Shown: positions 28,996-39,810 of the stretch, piece after piece
Layout: each line of letters begins with the position of its first letter
Position numbering within the stretch: the first letter of the stretch is position 1
Source: Deinococcus gobiensis I-0
GTDB lineage: Bacteria; Deinococcota; Deinococci; Deinococcales; Deinococcaceae
NCBI RefSeq assembly: GCF_000252445.1
Contig: NC_017790.1
Coordinates: 3,073,148-3,137,147 of the forward strand
DNA length: 64,000 nucleotides
Direction of reading: 5' to 3'
Position numbers and translations under genes: made by a program
Notes under the pieces: generated by a model
Told to the model about the DNA's origin: nothing
Databases searched by the model: none
Seen by the model: only the letters and a program-made list of their open reading frames with translations

Positions 28996-29769
28996 ATGAC
29001 CGCCAAGCGCCCCGCCATCCTCGTCGTCAACGACGACGGCATCTTCTCGCCCGGCATCCGCGCCCTGGGCCTCGCGCTGGCCGAGGTGGCCGACGTGGTG
29101 GTCGTGGCCCCCGACGTCGAGCAGTCGGCGGTGGGCCACGGCATCACCATCCGGCGGCCCCTGCGCTTCAAGCACACGGCGGCCGCCGGCTTCGGGGACC
29201 TGCCCGCCTACCGGGTGGACGGCACCCCGGCCGACTGCGTGGTGCTGGGCGTGCACCTGCTGGGGCAGCCGGATTTGGTGGTCAGCGGCATCAACCTGGG
29301 CCTGAACCTGGGCGACGACCTGACGCACTCGGGCACGGTGGCCGCCGCCATCGAGGGCCTGGCGATGGGCGTGCCCGCCCTGGCCCTGAGCCAGCAGGGC
29401 AGCCCCGGCGGCGAGTACGCCTTCGGGGCGTCGGCGGCCTACGCGGCGCGGCTGGCCCGGCGGGTATTGCAGGAGGGCCTGCCCCCGCGCGTGCTGCTCA
29501 ACGTCAACTTTCCGCATGGGGAGGCGGCGGGCGTGCGCGTGACCCGGCTGGGCGAGCACCACTGGAAAGACAGCCTCCTGACCCGCCAGGACCCCGAGGG
29601 CCGTGATTACCACTGGGTCGCCGGGGTCAGCACCGCGCCCGACGCCGCCGACCTGGACACCGATTACGGCGCCGTCCACGCAGGGTTCGTCAGCGTGACC
29701 CCGGTGCGGCTCGACCTCACCGCCCGCGACCTGCTGGGCGAGGTGGCCGGCTACGTGCCGGAGGTCTGA
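28996..29769 (+). CDS. surE: 5'/3'-nucleotidase SurE
   Basis: A 257-residue metal-dependent nucleotidase/exopolyphosphatase. The N-terminal metal site is [12 protein letters not shown] (ND-D-G motif, ~residues 10-21), followed by [15 protein letters not shown] and [25 protein letters not shown], all hallmarks of SurE. It dephosphorylates nucleoside monophosphates and is linked to stress survival in E. coli. A short leaderless-type promoter fixes the start. It converges on the ABM-like gene. Confidence 0.94.
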   Translation: MTAKRPAILVVNDDGIFSPGIRALGLALAEVADVVVVAPDVEQSAVGHGITIRRPLRFKHTAAAGFGDLPAYRVDGTPADCVVLGVHLLGQPDLVVSGINLGLNLGDDLTHSGTVAAAIEGLAMGVPALALSQQGSPGGEYAFGASAAYAARLARRVLQEGLPPRVLLNVNFPHGEAAGVRVTRLGEHHWKDSLLTRQDPEGRDYHWVAGVSTAPDAADLDTDYGAVHAGFVSVTPVRLDLTARDLLGEVAGYVPEV

Positions 29770-29787
29770 GCGGCCGGGGCCAGCCCC

Positions 29788-30042
29788 TCAGCGCGCCGCG
29801 AAGACCTCGAAGGTCCAGGCCCGCGCGCCCTCCGGCAACGGCAGCGCGGGCGGCCCGGCGGCCCAGCGGCTCGCCACCAGGGCGAGGTCCGGCTGCGCGG
29901 GACTCAGGAGCAGTTCGGCGCCCAGAAAGCCCGGCTGGGCGCTCAGGGTGCCGAGAAAGGCGTGCAGGCGGTCGCGCGCCTCCCCGCCCCGGGCCTCCAC
30001 GTACCAGACCTGGGCAGCCCCCCCGCCCTCAGTCGAGGCCAC
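29788..30042 (-). CDS. Small antibiotic-biosynthesis-monooxygenase-like (ABM) protein
   Basis: An 84-residue protein with the dimeric alpha-beta barrel pattern of the ABM superfamily: VWYVEARGGEARDRLHAFLGTLSAQPGFLGAELLLSP, then LALVASRWA. It lacks clear catalytic residues, and such small domains serve as monooxygenases or as uncharacterised stress proteins. Its ATG lies 14 bases inside the 3' end of the LysM-M23 gene, so it is the second gene of that operon and is probably translationally coupled. The function in this context is unknown. Confidence 0.65.
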   Translation of the reverse strand: MASTEGGGAAQVWYVEARGGEARDRLHAFLGTLSAQPGFLGAELLLSPAQPDLALVASRWAAGPPALPLPEGARAWTFEVFAAR

Positions 30043-30907
30043 GGTACAGGGCCATCGGGTCTTTGGGGTTCCAGCGCAGATAGGTACCGTAGTGCAGGTG
30101 CGCGCCGGTACTGCGCCCGGTGCTGCCGACCCGGCCGACCGTCTGCCCCGCCCGGACGAGCTGCCCGGCCTTGACCAGATTGACGCTCAGGTGCGCGTAC
30201 CGGGTGATCCAGCCGTCGGGATGCTCCAGCACGACCGTCCAGCCCCAGCCGCGCTCGGCGTCGTTGCGCGATTCGAGCACCCGGCCCGAGCGCGCCGCCA
30301 GGACAGGCGTGCCGGTGGGCGCGGCGATATCCAGGCCGTAGTGCATCTCCTGATCGCCTTCGAGGGTGCGCTCGCCGTAGCCGCTGGTCACGCGGTGGTA
30401 GCCCTCGACCGGCCACACCCAGCGGCCCTCGTTCACGATCTGGCGGCCCGTCGAGGCGGTGCGCAGCGTGGCGCGCGGGGTCGGGGCGCGGCGGACGGCG
30501 ACGGCCGGGGCAGCGGCCGTGCCCAGCCGCGCGGCGACCACCCGGCCCGGAATGGTCACGGCGGTCCCGACCTGCACGGGTCGCCCGGCCTTCAGTTTCG
30601 GGTTGGCGCGCAGCAGCTCGCTCAGGCTCAGGCCGTGGCGACGGGCCACCACGGTCAGGTTCTCGCCGGAGCGCACGTGATAGCGCGCGGCGGCCAACCG
30701 GCGGTTGGGAATCTTGATGACCCGGCCGGCCTGCACCACGTCGCGGCGCAGCTGCGGATTGGCGGCCCGCAGCTGCGCCAGCCCCACTCCCGCACGCGCG
30801 GCGATGCCGGTCAGGGTGTCGCCGGAGCGGACCCGGTAGGAGGTGGCCGCCTGCGCGGGCACACTCAGCGCCAGCAGCAGCAGCACAGACAGAAACCTGG
30901 ATGGCAT
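30029..30907 (-). CDS. Secreted LysM - M23 peptidase (cell-wall hydrolase)
   Basis: A 292-residue exported protein. It has a signal peptide (FLSVLLLLALSVPAQAA), two LysM domains (SYRVRSGDTLTGIAARAG and ARYHVRSGENLTVVARRHG) that bind peptidoglycan, and an M23 endopeptidase domain. The zinc ligands are in HYGLDIAAP (HxxxD) and HLHYG (HxH). It probably cleaves or remodels wall cross-links, or acts as an EnvC/NlpD-like activator, although its zinc ligands are intact. The start is placed at 30907 because the -10 box TATGCT lies 8 bp upstream; earlier in-frame ATG/GTG codons fall on or too near it. Confidence 0.9.
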   Translation of the reverse strand: MPSRFLSVLLLLALSVPAQAATSYRVRSGDTLTGIAARAGVGLAQLRAANPQLRRDVVQAGRVIKIPNRRLAAARYHVRSGENLTVVARRHGLSLSELLRANPKLKAGRPVQVGTAVTIPGRVVAARLGTAAAPAVAVRRAPTPRATLRTASTGRQIVNEGRWVWPVEGYHRVTSGYGERTLEGDQEMHYGLDIAAPTGTPVLAARSGRVLESRNDAERGWGWTVVLEHPDGWITRYAHLSVNLVKAGQLVRAGQTVGRVGSTGRSTGAHLHYGTYLRWNPKDPMALYRGLD

Positions 30908-30915
30908 GGACATTG

Positions 30916-30921
30916 AGCATA
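30916..30921 (-). promoter_or_regulatory. -10 box for the LysM-M23 gene
   Basis: TATGCT on the minus strand ends 8 bp before the ATG at 30907. Confidence 0.55.
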
Positions 30922-30996
30922 CGCTCACGTTGTCTTCAGGAGATGTGAGCGCAGGGGCGCGCGCGGCGCCCGCTGCCGCCGGGGCAGCAAATGCTC

Positions 30997-31002
30997 TAGC
31001 CT
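30997..31002 (+). promoter_or_regulatory. Leaderless-type -10 box for truA
   Basis: TAGCCT ends 6 bp before the GTG at 31009. Confidence 0.65.
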
Positions 31003-31008
31003 GGGCCG

Positions 31009-31845
31009 GTGCCCGACGCCGACCTCGTTCCCGTTCCGGCCGGGTCAGGCCCGCGCCTGTACGCTCCGCCGGAGGGCTTCACACGCCTGCGCCTGAGCGC
31101 CGAGTGGGACGGCCGTGACTACGCCGGCTGGCAGGCCCAGCTCAACGCCCCGAGCGTGCAGGACACCCTGCACTCGGCGCTGCTGGTCCTGGGCGGTCAG
31201 GGGGCCGCGCGGCCCGTCGCCGCCGGACGCACCGACGCGGGCGTCCATGCCGAGGCGATGCCGCTGCACTGGGACGTGCCGCAGGACTGGCGGCTGCCCC
31301 CCGCTCGCCTGGCCCGCGCCCTGAATGCCCGCCTGCCCGCCAGCATCTCGGTGCGGGAGGCGGGCGTGGCCGCTCCCGGCTTCCACGCGCGCTTTTCCTG
31401 CACGGCGCGGCGCTACGTGTACCGCCTGTGGACCGGGCCGCAGCGCAGCGCCCTGTGGCATGGCCGCGCGCTGCACGTGCCGGAGCCGCTGGACGCCGAG
31501 GCCATGAACCGCGCCGCCACCGCGCTGCTGGGCCGCCACGACTTCGCCGCCTTCGCCACCCGCGAGGACCGCCAGACCGTGCGGGACCTGCACGTCCTGA
31601 CGGTCGTCCCCGGTCCGGGCGGACTCTGGGACATCCATGTGGAGGCCGAGAGCTTCCTGCGCCACATGGTGCGCGGTCTGGTGGGCACCCTGCTGCTGGT
31701 GGGCCAGGGCCGCCTGCCGGAGACCGAGGTGGCGGCCATCCTGGAAGGCCGCGTGCGGGCCGCCGCCGGGGCCAACGCCGCGCCCTCCGGCCTGTATTTC
31801 GCCGGGGCCAGCTATCCGCCCGAACTGCTGGGGCCGGATGCCTGA
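31009..31845 (+). CDS. truA: tRNA pseudouridine(38-40) synthase
   Basis: A 278-residue pseudouridine synthase modifying positions 38-40 of the tRNA anticodon arm. The catalytic aspartate is in the invariant [11 protein letters not shown] (~residues 68-78); further conserved parts are [15 protein letters not shown] and [18 protein letters not shown]. The ~20 extra N-terminal residues are unusual but match the GTG fixed by the -10 box. It overlaps the Pnkp-like gene by 8 bp, so the two share one mRNA. Confidence 0.93.
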   Translation: MPDADLVPVPAGSGPRLYAPPEGFTRLRLSAEWDGRDYAGWQAQLNAPSVQDTLHSALLVLGGQGAARPVAAGRTDAGVHAEAMPLHWDVPQDWRLPPARLARALNARLPASISVREAGVAAPGFHARFSCTARRYVYRLWTGPQRSALWHGRALHVPEPLDAEAMNRAATALLGRHDFAAFATREDRQTVRDLHVLTVVPGPGGLWDIHVEAESFLRHMVRGLVGTLLLVGQGRLPETEVAAILEGRVRAAAGANAAPSGLYFAGASYPPELLGPDA

Positions 31846-33058
31846 GCTGGCGATTCCGGACCCCTGCCTCGTCGTCCTGATCGGGGCGGCGGGAGCCGGC
31901 AAGGGCCGCTTCGCCGCGCGGCATTTCGCGCCGGCCGAGGTCGTCTCCCGCGCGGCGTTCGGGGACGACGGGGCTTTTCTGGCCGCCCTGCGCGGACGCC
32001 TGTCCGGGGGGCGGCTCACCGTGGCCGACACCGACGCCACGCGCCCGGCCCTGCGCGCGCCCCTGGTGGCCCTGGCCCGCGAGTACGACCTCGGGGCCGC
32101 CGCCCTCGTGCTCGACCTGCCGCGCCCGCTGCTGGAGGACCGCGGGGCCGATCCCGCGGCCCTGATCGCGCAGGTCGCCGATCTGCGCCGCACCCTGCCG
32201 GGTCTCGCGGCCGAGCGCTTCGGGACGGTGCACCTGCTGCGCTCGCCGGAGGAGAGGGAGGCGGCGACGCTGCGGCGCGTCCCCCTGCCACCCGACCGCC
32301 GCGAGCTGCGCGGCCCCTTCGACTTCATCGGGGACGTGCACGGCTGCCTGCCTGAACTGCGTGACCTGCTGGAACAGCTGGGCTACCACGAAAATGAGGT
32401 GGGGACCTGGACCCCGCCGCTCGGCCGCACCGCCGTCTTTCTGGGTGACTTGAGCGACCGTGGCCCCGACAGCGCGGGCACGCTGCGGCTGGTGATGGCG
32501 ATGGTGCGGGCCGGCGCGGCCCTGTGCGTGCGCGGCAACCACGACGAGAAACTGGCCCGCGCGCTGGAGGGCCGCAAGGTCAGTCCGGCGCACGGCCTGG
32601 GCGACACGCTAGCCCAGTTGGACGCGGCCGAACAGGACAGCGGTGGCCCTGGCCTGCGCGCCGAAGTGCGGGCCTTTCTGGAGGCGCTGCCCGCCCACCT
32701 CGTGCTGGATGAGGGCCGGGTGGTGGCCGCGCACGCCGGCCTGCCCGAGCGGTATCAGGGCCGCGACTCCTCCCGCGCGCGCAGATTCGCGCTGTACGGC
32801 GACGTGGACGGCCAGACCGACGACTGCGGCCTGCCGGTACGCGGCGACTGGGCCGCCAGCTACGGCGGCGCGGCGCTGGTGGTCTACGGCCATACTCCAC
32901 ACACCGCCCCGCGCTGGCTGGGCCGCACGCTGAACCTCGACACCGGCTGCGCCTTCGGCGGTCGCCTGAGCGCCCTGCGTTACCCGGAGCTGGAGGTGCG
33001 GAGCGTCCCCGCACGGGCCAGGTACGCCGAACCGGCCCGCCCACTCCCGGAGCCGTAG
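31838..33058 (+). CDS. Pnkp-like kinase-phosphatase with a degenerate kinase half
   Basis: A 406-residue protein laid out like bacterial polynucleotide kinase-phosphatase without the ligase domain. Residues ~1-145 are a P-loop kinase-like domain ([10 protein letters not shown]). The usual SSD after strand 2 and the lid arginines (RNxxRPDR) are not recognisable, so kinase activity is doubtful. Residues ~155-395 are a complete metallophosphatase: [42 protein letters not shown] and DTGCAFGG. The known role of the family is RNA end repair with Hen1; no Hen1 or ligase is nearby. It starts inside truA, hinting at a link to tRNA. Confidence 0.82.
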   Translation: MPELAIPDPCLVVLIGAAGAGKGRFAARHFAPAEVVSRAAFGDDGAFLAALRGRLSGGRLTVADTDATRPALRAPLVALAREYDLGAAALVLDLPRPLLEDRGADPAALIAQVADLRRTLPGLAAERFGTVHLLRSPEEREAATLRRVPLPPDRRELRGPFDFIGDVHGCLPELRDLLEQLGYHENEVGTWTPPLGRTAVFLGDLSDRGPDSAGTLRLVMAMVRAGAALCVRGNHDEKLARALEGRKVSPAHGLGDTLAQLDAAEQDSGGPGLRAEVRAFLEALPAHLVLDEGRVVAAHAGLPERYQGRDSSRARRFALYGDVDGQTDDCGLPVRGDWAASYGGAALVVYGHTPHTAPRWLGRTLNLDTGCAFGGRLSALRYPELEVRSVPARARYAEPARPLPEP

Positions 33059-33093
33059 AGCCTCTGACCCTGGAGCAGCGCCAGACCGCAGAC

Positions 33094-33120
33094 GGCCCCC
33101 TGCCACAGGAGCAGGGGGCC
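33094..33120. terminator. Perfect hairpin between convergent genes
   Basis: GGCCCCCTGC, seven-base loop, GCAGGGGGCC: a perfect 10-bp stem between the Pnkp-like and S8 protease stop codons. It probably terminates both. Confidence 0.65.
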
Positions 33121-33136
33121 GCATCTCAGGTGAACT

Positions 33137-35833
33137 TCAGCGTTTGACGGTGAAGGTCTGGCTGGTGTAGGTCTCGGTGTCGGCGGGGTTGCTCGCGTCG
33201 CCCAGTGCCTTCAGGACGCGCACGCGCAGCTTGTACGAGCCGTTGGCGGCGTTGGTGCCGTTGGCGAGCTTGCCGTCCCAGGGATACTCGTTGTAGATGT
33301 CGCAGGTGTCCGATTTCTGGGCTGCGTTGTTGGTGCAGTTGCGGCCCAGGTATTCCTGGGTGGCGAGGGTCTCGATCAGGGTGCCGTTGGCGTCGAGCAG
33401 ATCGACGTCGAGGCGGCGGGCCTGGTGCGAAAGCTGTACGAGAACCGACGGACGGTCGGTGGACAGCACGGTCGGCTTGGCAGGATCGGCCGCGTAACTC
33501 GCAAAGGTGAACTCGGGGGGCGTGGTGACCGTAGCGTTTTCCGCGTAGAAGACGTCGTTGCGCTTGCTGTACAACGCCGGGAAGTCGTAGGTCTGACCGT
33601 CAACGATCTCGTTGCCCAGGACCTGGATGCTCTGGTAGTCGCCCTTGAAACCACTGTAGGGCACCACCAGACTGGGGCCGGTCTTACTGCCCAGCGACAG
33701 CATACCGCCGTACTGCGCCTTGTCGGCCGCCGCTGCGGGCGGCGTGACCACCACGTTCAGTTCCACTTCGCTGAAGGGAGGCACGATCACTTCGGTGCCG
33801 GCCGTATCCACATTCTGGCCGTTGACAGTCATGCTGGCGTAGGCCGTGGACGCGGCGGGGGCCAGGGTCGTGCCGCCGATGGTCTGTGCCGGAACGTTCC
33901 GGGCCATGTAGACCTGACGGGTCGCGCCCGTGTTCTTCAGCACCACGACCTTGTTGCGGGTGGCGAAGGTGGCGCTCTCACCCAGGCTGAGCTTGTTGGG
34001 GCTGACCTTCACCGGGTTGCCGTAGGACGCGACGATATCGAGCATGCCCGCGCCCTGACGCTGGACGTAATCGGGGAAGTTCGTGATCGTCGCGCCGTTG
34101 CGGTAAAACCGCAGCGTTGCCGTATTCATCAGCAGGCCGCGCATGTCCTTGGCCTGGGTGTTGGGGTAAGCCTGGAGCATCAGGGCAGCCGCGCCCGCCA
34201 CGTGGGGCGAGGCCATGCTGGTGCCGCTCAGGACCGCGTAACCGGTCTGGTCGCCGACGCTCAGCGGATAGGTGCTGATGATGCTGCCCCCGGGTGCCGC
34301 GAGGTCCGGTTTCTGTTCCAGCTCGGCTGAGGCGCCGTAGGACGTGAAGTCGCTGAGGGTGTTGCCGGTCGGGTTGCTGATGGCGGTCTTGCCCCCGTCG
34401 AAAGTCACAGAGACACCACCGGCGATCAGGCCACTGATCTTGGCTCCGTCCATATCCGACACGAACACGACCGGGATGGTGACAGCGGGTGTCCCAGTAA
34501 CCGTAGGACTGAGATAGCCGGTCGCGTTGTTGTACAGGATGACAGCCGCCGCACCGGCCTTTTGGGCATTGCTGGCCTTTTCGTAGAAGGAGCAGGTGCC
34601 GCGGCGGATCAGGACCGCCTTGCCAGTCAGGCTGTTAGCTTCGAAGCCGCCCGAAGCCGTGCATCCGTCGTTGGTGGTCGCGGGCGTGCTGCTGGCCTTT
34701 TTGGTGATGGTCAGGTTGGCACCGATTTTGGCGGTCGGTGAGCCGCTGCCCTCGTAGTAGGCCACCTTGCTGCCGTCGGACAGCGCGAAGCTCTGAAGCT
34801 CAATCTTGCTGTTGTCTACCGAGGCGACCGAGATCACGTTGTCACCCATCGTGACACCGCCCATGCTGTACGAGCCGTTGCGGCCGCTGTTGCCTGCCGA
34901 GGCCACCACGACCATGCCCTTCTTGACCATGCGGCTGCCCACGATGGCCGAGGGCGTCTCGGCCCAGTTCTCAAAGGCCGAGCCGATACTCAGGTTCACG
35001 ACCTGCATGCCGTCGCTGTAGGCCCGCTCCAGCGCCGCGACCATAACGTCTTCCTGCGTGTAGCCGCTGCACCCGAAGACGCGGTAAGCCCCAAAGCTCA
35101 CATCGGGCGCGACACCTTTGAAGCCTCTGAACGTGGACGTAGCCGCCACGTTACCGCCCACGATCCCGGCGACGTGGGTCCCGTGACCCGCGCAGTCGTC
35201 CTGGGTCGGGCCGGGAACAGGGGTATTCGCCCCGGTATAGGCGTTGCCCACAAAGTCGTACTGCGACACGATGCGGCCGGCGAAGGCCGGATGGTCCACA
35301 TCAATGCCAGTGTCGATGACGCCGACCTTCACGCCCTTACCGGTCAACCCCAGTTCATTCTGGGCGACATCTGCGCCGGTCATGCTGCGGGCATAGTACA
35401 TGTCGGGCATCTCGGCGGCCTGCGACATGGGCACCGTCTCGGTGACAGGCATAGGAATCTTGTGGACGGGGTAGACGCTCTTGACGCCCGGCAGTTCCGA
35501 GATCCGGCCGATCTCCGCCTCGTCCGCCTCGACGGAGAAGCCGTTGAACAGCGTCCGGTAACTCATGACTTCCTGGTACGTGATGCCGCGCTGCGCAGCC
35601 AGCGTGCGGAAGCTGGCCTGCTGGCTGCCGATGCTCTGGGCACTGATCGCCGTGGGGTCGCCCTCGAGTTCCACGAACCACTTGCCGGTCATGGCAGTGG
35701 CCTTGAGTGCGCTGGCATTGACACCGCCCGCGACCACGCCGCTGGGCGTGCCGGTGCTGGGCGCGCCGCTGCCGCAGGCTCCCAGGACCAGGGCCAGGCT
35801 GAGCAGCGAAACGGTTTTCAGGGTGTTCTTCAT
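33137..35833 (-). CDS. S8 (subtilisin-family) serine protease lipoprotein with PA insert
   Basis: An 898-residue exported protease. The signal peptide ends in the lipobox VLGAC. Residues ~45-125 are an I9-like propeptide. The catalytic triad is Asp174 (VGVIDTGID), His217 ([10 protein letters not shown]) and Ser539 (SGTSMASPH), with the oxyanion Asn315 in SAGNSG. A protease-associated (PA) domain is inserted at ~360-485. The C-terminal ~300 residues are beta-rich Fn3/Ig-like domains. It has a strong ribosome-binding site (AAGGAGAT, 7-8 bases before the ATG) and lies 19 bp after an Ig-like/PPC lipoprotein gene in one operon. It is probably a surface protease that feeds on external protein. Confidence 0.93.
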   Translation of the reverse strand: MKNTLKTVSLLSLALVLGACGSGAPSTGTPSGVVAGGVNASALKATAMTGKWFVELEGDPTAISAQSIGSQQASFRTLAAQRGITYQEVMSYRTLFNGFSVEADEAEIGRISELPGVKSVYPVHKIPMPVTETVPMSQAAEMPDMYYARSMTGADVAQNELGLTGKGVKVGVIDTGIDVDHPAFAGRIVSQYDFVGNAYTGANTPVPGPTQDDCAGHGTHVAGIVGGNVAATSTFRGFKGVAPDVSFGAYRVFGCSGYTQEDVMVAALERAYSDGMQVVNLSIGSAFENWAETPSAIVGSRMVKKGMVVVASAGNSGRNGSYSMGGVTMGDNVISVASVDNSKIELQSFALSDGSKVAYYEGSGSPTAKIGANLTITKKASSTPATTNDGCTASGGFEANSLTGKAVLIRRGTCSFYEKASNAQKAGAAAVILYNNATGYLSPTVTGTPAVTIPVVFVSDMDGAKISGLIAGGVSVTFDGGKTAISNPTGNTLSDFTSYGASAELEQKPDLAAPGGSIISTYPLSVGDQTGYAVLSGTSMASPHVAGAAALMLQAYPNTQAKDMRGLLMNTATLRFYRNGATITNFPDYVQRQGAGMLDIVASYGNPVKVSPNKLSLGESATFATRNKVVVLKNTGATRQVYMARNVPAQTIGGTTLAPAASTAYASMTVNGQNVDTAGTEVIVPPFSEVELNVVVTPPAAAADKAQYGGMLSLGSKTGPSLVVPYSGFKGDYQSIQVLGNEIVDGQTYDFPALYSKRNDVFYAENATVTTPPEFTFASYAADPAKPTVLSTDRPSVLVQLSHQARRLDVDLLDANGTLIETLATQEYLGRNCTNNAAQKSDTCDIYNEYPWDGKLANGTNAANGSYKLRVRVLKALGDASNPADTETYTSQTFTVKR

Positions 35834-35852
35834 GCTCGTATCTCCTTAAAGC

Positions 35853-37160
<1,308 letters not shown>

Positions 37161-37181
37161 AGGGACTCCTTGAACGGAACG

Positions 37182-37195
37182 TCGGCCGAAGCCGA
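37182..37195 (-). other. UUCG-tetraloop hairpin in the protease-operon leader
   Basis: On the minus strand TCGGC-TTCG-GCCGA, a 5-bp stem capped by the very stable UUCG tetraloop, just upstream of the ribosome-binding site. Confidence 0.55.
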
Positions 37196-37229
37196 AGGAC
37201 ATCGACGCCGTAAAAAAAGCCTCGCCGTG

Positions 37230-37250
37230 TGAAGCGTGAGACACGCTTCA
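37230..37250 (-). repeat. Perfect inverted repeat in the protease-operon leader
   Basis: TGAAGCGTG-AGA-CACGCTTCA, 9-bp arms. It lies about 20 bases downstream of the predicted transcription start and about 10 bases before a run of seven T on the minus strand. It could be an operator or an RNA hairpin. Confidence 0.55.
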
Positions 37251-37274
37251 GCGGACGTTGTGGGCTGGAAAGGC

Positions 37275-37303
37275 AGAATAGCCACTCGCTCAGTCATGTG
37301 CAA
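37275..37303 (-). promoter_or_regulatory. Promoter of the PPC lipoprotein - S8 protease operon
   Basis: Minus strand TTGCAC (37298-37303), 17-bp spacer, TATTCT (37275-37280). Predicted start near 37268, giving a structured leader of about 108 bases. Confidence 0.65.
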
Positions 37304-37396
37304 GGTGAGCTTCACCCGTGACTTATTTCGCACACATCCGCACACCTCACGTCTCAGAAGGCGGATTTGCCCACCAAGCGGGCCGCGCGCCGCCCC

Positions 37397-37402
37397 TACA
37401 CT
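37397..37402 (+). promoter_or_regulatory. Leaderless-type -10 box for the hydrolase pair
   Basis: TACACT ends 5 bp before the ATG at 37408. Confidence 0.65.
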
Positions 37403-37407
37403 GCCCT

Positions 37408-38400
37408 ATGCGTCCCGCCTCCCTGCTGCTCCTGGGCCTCGGCCTGAGCGCCCTGTCTCCGGCCCTGTTCCCTTCGGCGCAGGCGCAGTCGGCCGCCGCC
37501 CTGGCCCGTGTGGACGCCGCCCAGATGAGCATTCCGGCCGCGCGCGAGAAGGCTTACCCCGGCAGCGCCCTGACCGTACGCCAGACGCTGCGCGCAGGCA
37601 GCAACTACAGCCGCGCCGTGGTCAGCTACCAGTCCGGCGGCCTGCGCATCAATGCGCTGCTCACCGTACCGAACGGGACACCGCCCAAGGGGGGCTGGCC
37701 CGCCATCGTGTTCAACCACGGGTACGTTCCGCCGAACGTCTACCGCACCACCGAGCGGTACGTGGCCTATCAGGACGCCTTCGCCCGCGCGGGATTCGTG
37801 ACCCTCAAGAGCGACTACCGGGGCCACGGCTCCAGCCAGGGTGAGGCGCTGGGCGGCTATTACGCACCCGGCTACACCGACGACGTGATGAACGCGCTCA
37901 GCAGTCTGAAAAAAGACCCCCGCGTGAACGCCGCGCGCATCGGTATGTGGGGCCACAGCATGGGCGGCTTCCTGAGCCTGCGCGCGATGGTCCTCGACAG
38001 GAGCGTCAAGGCCGGGGTCATCTGGGCCGGCGTGGTGGGCGACTACGACCAGCTCATGAACGGGTGGCCGCACAAGGCGCCCGCCAGCATTCCCCAGCGC
38101 GTGCTGAACCTGCGCAAGGTCGCCGTCGAGAAATACGGCACACCGAAGGCCAACCCCGACTTCTGGAACAAGCTCAGCGCCACGAGCTACCTGCGCGACC
38201 TCGGCGGGCCCCTTCAGCTCCATATCGGCACCGCCGACGAGGATGTCCCGGTGGCCTTCCACACCTCGCTCGCCGCGCGGCTCAAGGCCATCGGCCGGCC
38301 GGTGCAGAGCTACGTGTACCCCGGCGACAACCACAACCTCAGCCGCAACCTGAACACGGCCCTGGCGCGCTCGGTGGCCTTCTTCAAGGCGAACCTGTAG
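37408..38400 (+). CDS. Secreted alpha/beta hydrolase (S9 prolyl-oligopeptidase-like), copy 1
   Basis: A 330-residue exported hydrolase. A signal peptide runs to about residue 26 (LLLLGLGLSALSPALFPSAQAQ). The catalytic serine is in WGHSMGGF, the acid in GTADEDVPV and the histidine in GDNHNLS. Closest known folds are prolyl-oligopeptidase and dienelactone-hydrolase families; the substrate may be peptides or esters. A paralogue follows after 2 bp, and a secreted S8 protease operon is divergent, so this looks like part of an extracellular degradation island. The -10 box and signal peptide fix the start. Confidence 0.87.
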   Translation: MRPASLLLLGLGLSALSPALFPSAQAQSAAALARVDAAQMSIPAAREKAYPGSALTVRQTLRAGSNYSRAVVSYQSGGLRINALLTVPNGTPPKGGWPAIVFNHGYVPPNVYRTTERYVAYQDAFARAGFVTLKSDYRGHGSSQGEALGGYYAPGYTDDVMNALSSLKKDPRVNAARIGMWGHSMGGFLSLRAMVLDRSVKAGVIWAGVVGDYDQLMNGWPHKAPASIPQRVLNLRKVAVEKYGTPKANPDFWNKLSATSYLRDLGGPLQLHIGTADEDVPVAFHTSLAARLKAIGRPVQSYVYPGDNHNLSRNLNTALARSVAFFKANL

Positions 38401-38402
38401 CC

Positions 38403-39458
38403 GTGGGGCGCGTGCTGGGTGGGCTGCTGACCCTGCTCGTGCTGGGGGTGGGCTATGTGGCCCTCACGCAGCCCGGGCGCCTGCCCTTTGCGCTGCCCAC
38501 CCCGCGCGCGAATACACCGGGCACCTCTGTCCCACCGACTTCCGGCCCCACGACCGCCACGCCGCGCCCGCTGGAGGGGCTCCCGGACGCGGCGCTGGCC
38601 TCCTCCGTGGCGCGGCAACCGACGAGCATCGAGGCCCTGCGCGCGCGCGAGTACCCCGGCAGCGCCCTGACTGTGCGGCGCACCTTGACCCCCGGCGCGA
38701 ACTACTCGCGGCAGGTCGTGAGCTATCAGTCCGAGGGCCTGCGCATCAACGCACTGCTCACCGTGCCCCGGGGCACGCCGCCCGAGGGGGGCTGGCCCGC
38801 CATCGTGTTCAACCACGGGTACATTCCGCCGGACGTGTACCGCACCACCGAGCGCTACGTGGCCTACCAGGACGCCTTCGCGCGGGCCGGCTTCGTGACC
38901 CTCAAGAGCGATTACCGGGGCCACGGCGATTCGGAGGGCGAGGCGCTGGGCGGCTACGACGACCCCGGCTACACCGTGGACGTGCTGAACGCCGCCGCCA
39001 GCCTGAAAAAGGACCCGCGCGTGAACCCGCGGCGGCTGGGGCTGTGGGGCCACAGCATGGGCGGGCAACTGTCGCTGCGGGCCATGCTGGTGGACCCCAG
39101 CCTCAAGGCCGCCTCGCTGTGGGCGGGCGTGGTCGCGGGCTACGACGTGCTGGCGACTGACTGGAACCGCCCGGCGGGGACGCCGCGCCCGGCACTCGAC
39201 CCGATCAACCGCCGTTACCTGCGGCTGCTCAGCCCCAATGCCCACCTCGGGGACCTGCGCGGCCGGCCGCTGCAACTGCACCACGGCACCGCCGACGAGG
39301 ACGTGCCCTACGCCTTCCAGCAGGCGCTGGCCGCCGACCTGCGCGCCGCCGGGCAGCCCTTCACGGCCTACCGCTACGAGGGCGACAACCACAACCTCAG
39401 CGGCAACCTGGGGCTGGCGCTGAGGCGCTCGGTGCAGTTCTTCCGGGACACGCTGTAG
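38403..39458 (+). CDS. Membrane-anchored alpha/beta hydrolase, tandem paralogue
   Basis: A 351-residue paralogue of the preceding hydrolase, with GHSMGGQ, GTADEDVPY and GDNHNLS at equivalent positions. The two genes share a 37-bp identical stretch (37689-37725 and 38786-38822), so they arose by tandem duplication. The N-terminus is different: an uncleaved-looking membrane anchor (GRVLGGLLTLLVLGVGYVAL) then a Pro/Thr-rich spacer to ~residue 60. It starts with GTG 2 bp after the first gene; another in-frame GTG lies at 38412. No binding site separates the genes, so they are co-transcribed. Confidence 0.85.
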   Translation: MGRVLGGLLTLLVLGVGYVALTQPGRLPFALPTPRANTPGTSVPPTSGPTTATPRPLEGLPDAALASSVARQPTSIEALRAREYPGSALTVRRTLTPGANYSRQVVSYQSEGLRINALLTVPRGTPPEGGWPAIVFNHGYIPPDVYRTTERYVAYQDAFARAGFVTLKSDYRGHGDSEGEALGGYDDPGYTVDVLNAAASLKKDPRVNPRRLGLWGHSMGGQLSLRAMLVDPSLKAASLWAGVVAGYDVLATDWNRPAGTPRPALDPINRRYLRLLSPNAHLGDLRGRPLQLHHGTADEDVPYAFQQALAADLRAAGQPFTAYRYEGDNHNLSGNLGLALRRSVQFFRDTL

Positions 39459-39810
39459 GCGTGGGGGCGACTGCTATACTGCCGGAGCTTCGTGACCCCA
39501 GGTCACGCCGGAGGTTTTCAGGAACGGCTCGCCCGCGCGAGTCCACGTGTACCGCGAGGACACGTCTTCAGAACGGGAACATGCACGCAACACGGCCGCC
39601 TTCTCCCCCCTGCGGGGAGCCTGCGCGCGGTTGCTGCCCGCCCCGTTCCGGCCAGGTTCCTGCACACTGGAGGTCCGGTTCGGGGGTTTTGGCGTGCCCC
39701 GGAGATATGCTATAGTCCCACGTTGGTGACCCGCCCCCTGGCGCGGGTGAGCGAGCGGCCCCCGCCCGGCAGCGTTCCAGAGGCGCGGCGGCCAAGCAGG
39801 AGGAAGTACG
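39459..39810 (+). promoter_or_regulatory. Upstream region of rplU with two extended -10 promoters
   Basis: No supported gene lies in this 352-base stretch. TGC-TATACT (39475-39480) and TGC-TATAGT (39711-39716) are extended -10 elements. Just after the first is the perfect dyad GTGACC-CCA-GGTCAC (39492-39506). After the second an ACCCGC/GCGGGT hairpin is possible (39730-39749). The first promoter would give a leader of over 320 bases, the second one of about 94. Confidence 0.5.
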
